Source: Dipteronia dyeriana
Lineage: Eukaryota > Streptophyta > Magnoliopsida > Sapindales > Sapindaceae
Reading direction: 5' to 3'
Assembly: GCA_032871835.1 (NCBI GenBank)
Contig: CM065297.1
Location: forward strand, 64,839,253 to 64,903,252
DNA length: 64,000 nt
Positions 57,460 through 64,000 of this stretch are shown in pieces; positions within the stretch are counted from its first letter, which is position 1, and each line of letters opens with the position of its first letter. The translations under genes and the position numbers were made by a program. The notes below the pieces were generated by a model, which saw nothing but the letters and a program-made list of their open reading frames with translations, had not been told where the DNA came from and ran no database searches.

Positions 57460-57934
57460 AATGCCTTAAGGTCGTGAATGAGTTCAGAATATCACATTTC
57501 TTCCTTAGAACACATTTAAAAGGAAAAACACATCCAAGAACTCATTTTTAATCACTCAAAGCATTCCCATGAGCATTAAATCTTCATCTTGCATCATCTA
57601 AGTTCATCTAGAGTGCATATATGGATAGGGCTGCTTCATCACATCTTGTTTGGTAAGTTTTTCACTATCTTCTTACAAGTTAAGTGTTTTGCTTACCAAA
57701 CCATCTCTTTAATTAATTGTATTCTCTTGGAATATTTCTAGATACAAATTAGAGATTGTTGTGATGCCATGATTGAGTGTTATATTGTGATAACTTCACA
57801 GGATTGATTGATCTATGTTTAGCTAAGCTCTTTGAACATGTCATTTAGCTTTTGATATCTAGGATTGTATTAATTGTCATCTCATTATCCTAGATAAGCA
57901 TATAGGGTTTCCTAGCCTTGTTTGTTCATTGAAT
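56736..57934 (+). repeat. 3' LTR of the SIRE-like element, truncated
   Basis: It aligns with 48642-49814 of the 5' LTR up to TTTGTTCATTGAAT and then stops matching; the last ~408 bp of the LTR are missing. A (TA)n run at 57417-57456 is expanded relative to the 5' LTR (about 49325-49336). Confidence 0.92.
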
Positions 57935-58014
57935 GATGAATGATCAAGCACGGGTAAAGATGGGATGCCCACCCCCTTTTCCAGGCATTCGACATAAGCT
58001 ACAAGATGGTGAAA
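57935..58014. other. Deletion scar and Gypsy sequence 3' to the nested element
   Basis: GATGAATGATCAAGCACGGG follows the broken LTR. The third ~100-bp Gypsy repeat unit does not resume here. Confidence 0.5.
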
Positions 58015-58937
58015 TCAAACTGTTGCATCCTCCCGATGCCTTCCAGCCTCCTCTTCCACAGGATGAACCTCGCCTCCTGTTCCTCTTTCTGGTGGTCGTT
58101 CATTCTGGTTAGCTGCCTCTACTGCCTCTCCCACCCCTTCCTGAGGATGCTCCTCGATTTCCTGATGCTCAGCGGGATCCTCTTCCATGACCTCATTGAC
58201 CACCACCATAACCTCAGGAGGTATTGATGCATCAAGAAGGTTGGCCACTGACTCTGGCATAATCTCGCCCACTGCTGTTTCCTCTTCTAAAAGAACCATG
58301 GAAGGATCGCGAGCTTTGGTAAGGCCTCCTTATAGCTCATTGGGTTGAACCCCCCTCGAGGATTTGCCAGGTCCTGACGCTGGGAAGGTCAAAACAGGAG
58401 GAGGTAGATCTGGTACTTCAGACCACTTCCCAGCTCCCTCCTTAGTAGAATGACCTGTTTCATCATTTTTGGGGCAAGACATCTCTGCAGCCCGAGACAT
58501 AACCTCTTCCTTGTCCCAGCCGACGATGCTGAAGAAGTCAAATGGGAGGGGGAGGGCTTCAGTGACTTGGAAGGAGGCATAGAAATACACCTCACTGAAA
58601 GAGGCTTCCACTTCGGCCTGGAGCTTGGCAACTTGGGCCTACAGAGCTTGGTTCTCGACATCTAGTGCCTGAGCCTCTCCCTTCCATTCATCCCGCTGGC
58701 TGGCTCTTCACTTAGATCGGAGATTTTCCTGATCAAAAGACCGTTTCAACTCTCGTGGTCGCACTGAAGCTCATCCAGTTGTGTTTCCATTCCCCTCTGG
58801 CTAGAGGTCATCTCATGGACTAGACATTAAGCCCGCGCCAATAATCCCATGGCTCGCTCAGCCTCAGCCTCAGCCTTAGCTGCCCGGTCGCGGAGAGAAG
58901 CTACATGGTGTCCCATAGCTACTTGAAACTTGAAGGC

Positions 58938-59007
58938 CTACAAAGGGAATTCATGTTTGGAAATAATAAATCAGGCTACTGAATGAGGAAGTAAAAGCCA
59001 CAACTAC
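58938..59007 (-). other. Spliceosomal intron (70 bp) in the antisense gene
   Basis: The minus strand reads GAG/GTAGTTGTGG ... CCCTTTGTAG/GCC. Codon phase 0 is kept on both sides (ALLAE then AFKFQ). Confidence 0.75.
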
Positions 59008-59502
59008 CTCGGCTAGGAGGGCAGACCCCTTGGTAACCAAGATGTCCACATCCATGGAAGCTATCCTAGAGAGCCTGCCACTCGAGCAACAAACTGCTTC
59101 AAAACCTCATCCTGGCCAACAGAGCCTGACTAATGACGGGGGCGTGAGGGGGAATCTTAAGAGTATCGGCCTCAGAATCCCCATGAGCCTGAACTACCCA
59201 AGATGCTGCTGGATCAGTGGAAGGGGGTAATGTAACTGGGAAAGCAGCAACTGAAACAGGAACCACTGGTGAGGGGGCAGAGGTGGACTCATCAGTAGCC
59301 TGGTGAGCGTGCCCTCCTCGATTTAGAACCTTGGAAGCCCGCGACGCAAGAATAACCATATTTGACCTTGCTTGAGCAGGAGATGGAGTTGAAGCAGCAA
59401 CTGGAATGGTATACCCCCTTTTATCCGAGGTAATTGAGGAGACCCTTTGAGACAACCTAGCAGGAGGATGAGGGGTCCAGGCTTGCTGAGCTTCACGGGA
59501 AG

Positions 59503-59594
59503 CTGGAGAAATAACAAAAACTGTTAAAAAAAAAGAAGATGTAAGAAGCGAGCCAACTAACAAGGATAAAACATAACGACTTGAGATTACTTAC
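59503..59594 (-). other. Spliceosomal intron (92 or 74 bp) in the antisense gene
   Basis: The donor CTC/GTAAGTAATC is a plant consensus; acceptors TTTAACAG at 59521 and TTTCTCCAG at 59503 both keep frame (18 bp apart), joining DATP to SREAQQ. Confidence 0.8.
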
Positions 59595-60590
59595 GAGGGG
59601 TAGCATCTGAGATCCGTAGGTACTTGTTCTCCATACGGGGGTCAAAGGGGTCAGCAGTTGGAAACTTTAAGTTCAGATAATTTCTGGCCAGGATAGTCTT
59701 CAGCACAGCCTCAGACTCAGCGGGTAAAGAGTCCTGATCCCATTAGGGTTTGTCACTGAAAGCAGTGGGAACCGCGAGCTTATGCCCGCCGATGAATACG
59801 GAGCTCCCAAAGTCCCCCTCATCCCCGTTAGTATCCACTCTTATTTCCAAGCGGGATCTTTTCTCGAAGCACCGGGGATGATAAAGTTGAGTTTGTTTTT
59901 GGCCTTCACGTAGAAATGTTCTCGGGGACCTCCGGACAAGCTCCCGATCTGGAAAAGGTAGGCCTGCTCTTCGGCCCCTGATTTCTGAGTGACATTGCCC
60001 AGCTCGTATTGTTCCTTCCACAGCACGAAGAGGCCAATCAGATGCCTCTAAAAGCCAGGCGTCAGTTGAAGGGGAGCTAATTGAAGGGCATTAAGGGCAC
60101 ATCGAAGAGTGGGGTGAAGGAGGAGCCTGACCCCGTTTTCAAAGGCCGACAAATGAATGGGAAGCACGCTTGCGGGAGGATTATAAACATCATAGTTCCT
60201 ATGGGGAACTGAGAGAGTAACACCCATAGGAATTCCGTATCTATCCCGAAGGCGATTAATCGACTGTGGGTCAACGGTAGAATCGGGAATGACCCTAGAT
60301 TCTAAAAGAAGAGGTGTCACTGAAGGAAGCCCCGCCACTGTAAACTGAACCTCTCCAGTGGCGTCGACCCTCTCTCCAGCATCCGAATCCTCATCAATTA
60401 AATTTAGAGGGTTGTCGGGTTGATTCGAGAAGCTGGAACCGATTGAGACGTTTCTACTAGAGCGACGATGCTGGAGGACCGGGGATGAGTCCTCGTCACT
60501 CGAAATTCCTCGCACCCATTTCCAAGGAACCAGGTTAGAGCCTCTAGTGCCCTCGACCAAGGCTTCAATGCTATTAGAGGAATTCAACAT

Positions 60591-60971
60591 TGATGGGTGA
60601 GTAGAACTTGAAGGTAAGCGAAAGATAAAGGGAAATCGGCAGAGGATAGCAAAGGAAAAGGAATCTGAAAATTTGAAAATTTAAAGAAAGCGTGAAGAAA
60701 GGGATGGTTAGGTCGGGGTTAAATAAAGGTTAGGGCTGTAATGACGTCAGTGATATCCTCGGGAAGATCACCTCGAGCCACTGAGAGAGCCGTAACCCAG
60801 CCTGTTTTCCTCAAAGAACACATAAATTCAAATTCGATATTGGGTAATTAACGAGAAGATTTCGTTCGAAATTCTCATTAATTATTTTATAAAGGAAAAT
60901 TTTCCTAATTAAACAGGGAATCTGACTCCAACCCCAACTCTACCTCCGGTGTTCAAGTCAGAGGGGACTTC
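60591..60971 (-). other. Presumed 5' leader of the antisense gene and Gypsy purine tract
   Basis: No gene. GTCAGAGGGGACTTC at 60957-60971 directly precedes the 3' LTR and is the plus-strand primer tract of the element. Confidence 0.6.
60718..60728 (-). promoter_or_regulatory. Candidate TATA-like site for the antisense gene
   Basis: The minus strand reads TTTATTTAACC about 130 bp upstream of the presumed start codon at 60590. This is weak evidence based on position and composition only. Confidence 0.3.
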
Positions 60972-62147
60972 TGTTAATAGTAAAATATGGCCAGGGGTCA
61001 AAGAGAAATTTTCCACTTTCCCCCCCCAAGTCAAAGCCCGTAGTCGATGTTCATGAGACCCGGGTAGACGATAAAGCTACCCCACTGGAGCAGGGAAGGT
61101 CGACCCGGCTTCAAAACTATCATGAAGCAAGCTAGGCATGACTAGGACGAGCCCCCACACAAACACTGGAACCCTGGCTTCTCGAGGCCACCTTTCTGGG
61201 AACCTCGGCTCCTGAGGTCGAGCTCCTCAACCACCCCGTGAAAGACTGGGGGGTCGCTAAGCTCAAGAAACATTCAAAAAAAGACCGACAAGCAAAGTGA
61301 GCCTCCTCCGGGTTAATACTTTCAGAGGTCGAACATAATTCGTAGCCTGAATGAGATGCCTACCAACCTCTCAAGAAACCCGCTGTCCTCTCCGTGATTC
61401 AAGAAGGAAGGGGGCCTCTAAACGAATCAAATCCGTGTTACCTCCCTAAAATGCCTACCAGGATGTCATTTCCAAGCTTCCGAGAATAGAACCGAAGCAT
61501 ATATCCATATGGGACCGAAGCTTAGTCCAGTAAACTCCATGAAGAATCATAACATTAGTGCACACAAGATCATCTCCACGTAATGATCAGTATTTACATG
61601 CAAGTCAAGAGTTTGATTCCAAAAAGGGAACAAACTTATCTCCGTCAACGATATCATCGAATCCAGTAACAATTCAAATTCTAATGACGAATCCTGCCCG
61701 ATAAGGAGGGAACGAATTTAGTGGATCACGACAAGATATTTGCAAACTTAAAACCTACTTGGACCATATATATAGGTAAGGCCAAACATGGTAGGGATAG
61801 ACAAATAATATACAGAGAAAAACATAAAAAGAGAGAAAAAAAGAGATAACAACAGATAGACGAGAAGAAAAGAAGAGATGAGGGCCTAAATTCTGTATCC
61901 AGAACACGGCCGCCATTGTTTTCGACTATTTGACAAGTACAAAGCGACCACCTTCCTACGAGAGCAAATTCCATGTAATAGAGTAATCAATAATAAAAGC
62001 TCCCATTTGTTATTTTTATAATCCAGACTCCCTTTACCTCTAAACAGGCCAGGTATAAAAGGTACTGACCCCGACCACTACTTCCGTGGAAGAAGTCTCG
62101 ATGGTGTTAATTGGAATTTCTCATCCTGAGTGAATTTTCTGTTAACA
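60972..62147 (+). repeat. 3' LTR of the Gypsy element
   Basis: It starts TGTTAATAGTAAAATATGGC and ends TCTGTTAACA, and aligns with 41089-42279 along its length with scattered substitutions and short indels. Confidence 0.93.
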
Positions 62148-64000
62148 CTATCTTTTGTTATTCATCGAGCAAAACTAAAAAAGTTAAAACTGAAAACTAA
62201 ACCTTAACCTAGAAATAAAATCCTAACTAAATAAGCCACTTTTGTATGCTACATGCCTTATAAGAAAAATACCAATCATCTAAAATGTGTTTGAACTGTG
62301 CCCAAATTGAAATAATACATGCTAAAGTCAAAAAGTAAAGACTAAAGTAAAGTCACAAAACTGAATGCATTGCTCAATTTTTTAACGAAAAGCCCATTCT
62401 CAAGACGTTCAAGTTTCAAAGTCACATTCGATAAACACCATAGATGTAATTTGCCTTGACTCTAATTCTCACAGGATGTCACTCGTTAATTTCACATAGG
62501 ACCTAGGCAAACACACTCAAAAAGCATATGCGAAAGAAGTTATGTACAAGAAATTTCAAGATATAATTGCATATAAATATACAGTAGAAAGAACACTTGA
62601 TTTTATGCAAAAGATCTCACGAAAGAATTAAGCATTATGAACAAGATATACACATTATTCACTTCTACTTTCATAGTAAGGATAACCAGTAGATCAGTTT
62701 GACTTTAATTAGGGTTGTAATAGGGCCATGGGTGAAGGTTAAGAAAGAATGGGAAACTAGGGATTCAAAAGTCTAGGACCATACCGTGGGAGTCTTCAAT
62801 AACTTTACGGTTTCGTACAGATCTCTTAATTCTCATCACAAATGAAATAATCATCTCTTACCAATGTCCTATTTTTCAAAAATTCACCATTCTCTTCATG
62901 TCAAACTCCATTTTAAGTATATACAACTTTGTGATCTAATTTACTTATGCACTAATTAAACTCTACTTTCTGATTCTCATAACACTTTTTTTATTTGAGA
63001 ATTAGAGGATTACATGTACATGGAAATCATAATTATCAAACTTACTTTTTGGATTGAATGCAACTCTTTTCCTTCATTGGCCTATGACCGAAATATACAA
63101 AAATCATGTGCAAAAATATAACATCTTCTTCACATTTTCAATATATGATCCCAAGCTATAAGGTATGGCTAAATTATGGCTTATTGGGTTACGGTTAATG
63201 TGGTGAAGAAAGAAAAAGGCTCAATCAGTGTTTGGCTTCAAACCGGGCTATGGAGCAAACAACACACAGGTGGGAAATATTTACGGCCTTTTAAGTAGTT
63301 CAAGCACACATAATCTAATCGTCACTTCCACTGATTCGACTTACTCGAGATCAAAATAAACATGTGACTTCTTTTAATGATGAGAGTTCTATAATGCTCA
63401 ATGTATACCCTATAGAGATCAAATCTAAATGCTAAGAACCTAATAAGTGTTTTGGAGTAGAAACAAAATATCCCTCTTAATTTATCATACATATTCGCTT
63501 TTTGGCTTGGTGAACTCACAAGGGTAGTCTCCACTATTAATCATGGCAATTCAACTAAGCTTCCTATCTATTATCACATCAAGAGTATGTCAGAAAATGT
63601 TGAAAAATGCAATGTACTACTCTAAGTGGCAAGAAGTTAGTGTAAACTCAATGATTAATGCATATTATCTCTAGGGCACAGATCAAAACATAATATCATG
63701 GATCACATCACCCCCAAACCTAAACTCAATATTGCCCCCAATGGTGACAAGCGAGAAAAGAAAGGAGCGGAAACAGAATTAAAGAAAAAACTGCTCAATT
63801 CTAAATTAATCCAAAAACATAAAGAAAGTAAATAGAAAGTCAAAATAAATAAATACGACAATTATTCAAAAAGAAAAATAAAACAAGAAAAAGAAAGAAA
63901 GAAAGATGCATATCCTTTAAAGTCCTCAGTCCTAATTTGAAATATGCAGAATCTCTATTCTCTGATCAGTATCACGATCATGATGTTGTGGCTCCATAGG
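62148..64000. mobile_element. Noncoding inserted repeat B, right part, running out of the window
   Basis: It continues the sequence left at 41088 (GATCAAATACCCCAAAAC, then TTATTCATCGAGCAAAACTA). AT-rich and without recognised protein. CCCCCAAACCTAAACTCAAT near 63710 and CCCCAATGGTGACAAGCGAG near 63737 look like degenerate repeated phrases of this repeat kind. Its right terminus is not reached. Confidence 0.55.

Larger units (their letters stand above)
48642..57934 (+). mobile_element. Copia retrotransposon of SIRE/Maximus type, nested in Gypsy, 3' end lost
   Basis: A large Copia with 1.58-kb LTRs, a long gag with zinc knuckle and coiled coil, a Ser-Asp-rich middle and a pol in protease-integrase-RT-RNase H order, all on the plus strand. 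The LTR size, long gag and long post-pol region fit the SIRE/Maximus lineage. Only four to five coding lesions are seen, so it is younger than its host Gypsy. The 3' LTR ends prematurely. Confidence 0.93.
58015..60590 (-). pseudogene. Antisense accessory gene of the Gypsy element with two introns
   Basis: It is on the strand opposite gag-pol. The first frame (60590-60048) starts MLNSSNSIEALVEGTRGSNL and carries RLRDRYGIPMGVTLSVPH and LPIHLSAFENGVRLLLHPTL, then LQLAPLQLTP, wording of the plant 'putative gypsy-type transposon' domain (PF04195-like, from memory). A TAG at 60048-60050 replaces Trp; RHLIGLFVLWKEQYE continues in frame. Next come a frameshift near 59860 and a stop near 59743, then YLNLKFPTADPFDP and MENKYLRISDATP. 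An intron at 59594-59503 (or 59521) leads to SREAQQAWTPHPP and a Ser/Pro/Ala-rich stretch. A second at 59007-58938 separates VTKGSALLAE from AFKFQVAMGHHVASLRDRAA, a coiled coil. The C-terminus is acidic. Function unknown. Confidence 0.8.
41089..62147 (+). mobile_element. Ty3/Gypsy retrotransposon, Tat-like, 21 kb including a nested Copia
   Basis: Two matching LTRs (41089-42279 and 60972-62147), gag-protease-RT-RNase H-integrase on the plus strand, and a large opposite-strand gene before the 3' LTR. Extra genes between pol and the 3' LTR are known for the Tat lineage. Without the nested SIRE-like element and its deletion scar it would be near 11.8 kb. Confidence 0.93.

Overview
This window is nuclear DNA of a flowering plant, probably a dicot. 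It is AT-rich and looks repeat-dense or pericentromeric. I find no intact host gene, rRNA, tRNA or CRISPR array. Almost everything I can name is a transposable element or its debris, mostly identified by protein motifs, target-site duplications (TSDs), primer-binding sites (PBSs) and terminal repeats visible in the sequence.

Layout. 1-9602: a minus-strand Ty3/Gypsy element of Tat-like type (integrase, RNase H, RT, protease, gag, then the LTR), whose protease is split by a 2.16-kb noncoding repeat (4695-6851). 9603-15840: AT-rich DNA with two tandem-repeat arrays, a GC-rich patch, a Mutator-type element with a perfect 9-bp TSD (14050-14965), and a minus-strand LTR with its PBS (15327-15840). 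This looks like the 5' part of a decayed Copia-type element. 16082-21209: a complete PIF/Harbinger DNA transposon with both of its genes, lightly damaged. 22693-28869: a Copia element with two LTRs and TSD ACTTT, deleted for protease and integrase core. It sits inside what looks like an older LTR. 29418-36588: a run of small elements: a PIF-type MITE, a TAA-flanked terminal-inverted-repeat (TIR) element, a second Mutator-type element with a 9-bp TSD, and a hAT-like element that itself holds a poly(A) retroposon. 38900-39697: the 5' coding fragment of a Mutator-like (MULE) gene.

From 39698 to the window end there is a stack of nested insertions. The MULE gene fragment is cut by a noncoding repeat of the same general kind as the one at 4695. 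That repeat is cut by a 21-kb Tat-like Gypsy element (41089-62147, two LTRs). The Gypsy element is cut by a SIRE/Maximus-type Copia (48642-57934) whose 3' LTR has lost its last ~400 bp. The Gypsy element also carries a long gene on the opposite strand between pol and the 3' LTR (60590 down to 58015), with two GT-AG introns that keep the reading frame. This is the most interesting single object in the window.

Working together: the retroelement genes supply capsid, protease, integrase and RT/RNase H for copying through RNA; the PIF pair supplies a Myb-like DNA-binding partner and a DDE transposase for cut-and-paste movement. All autonomous-type elements here carry stops, frameshifts or deletions. 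The best preserved are the SIRE-like integrase and RT/RNase H and the PIF genes.
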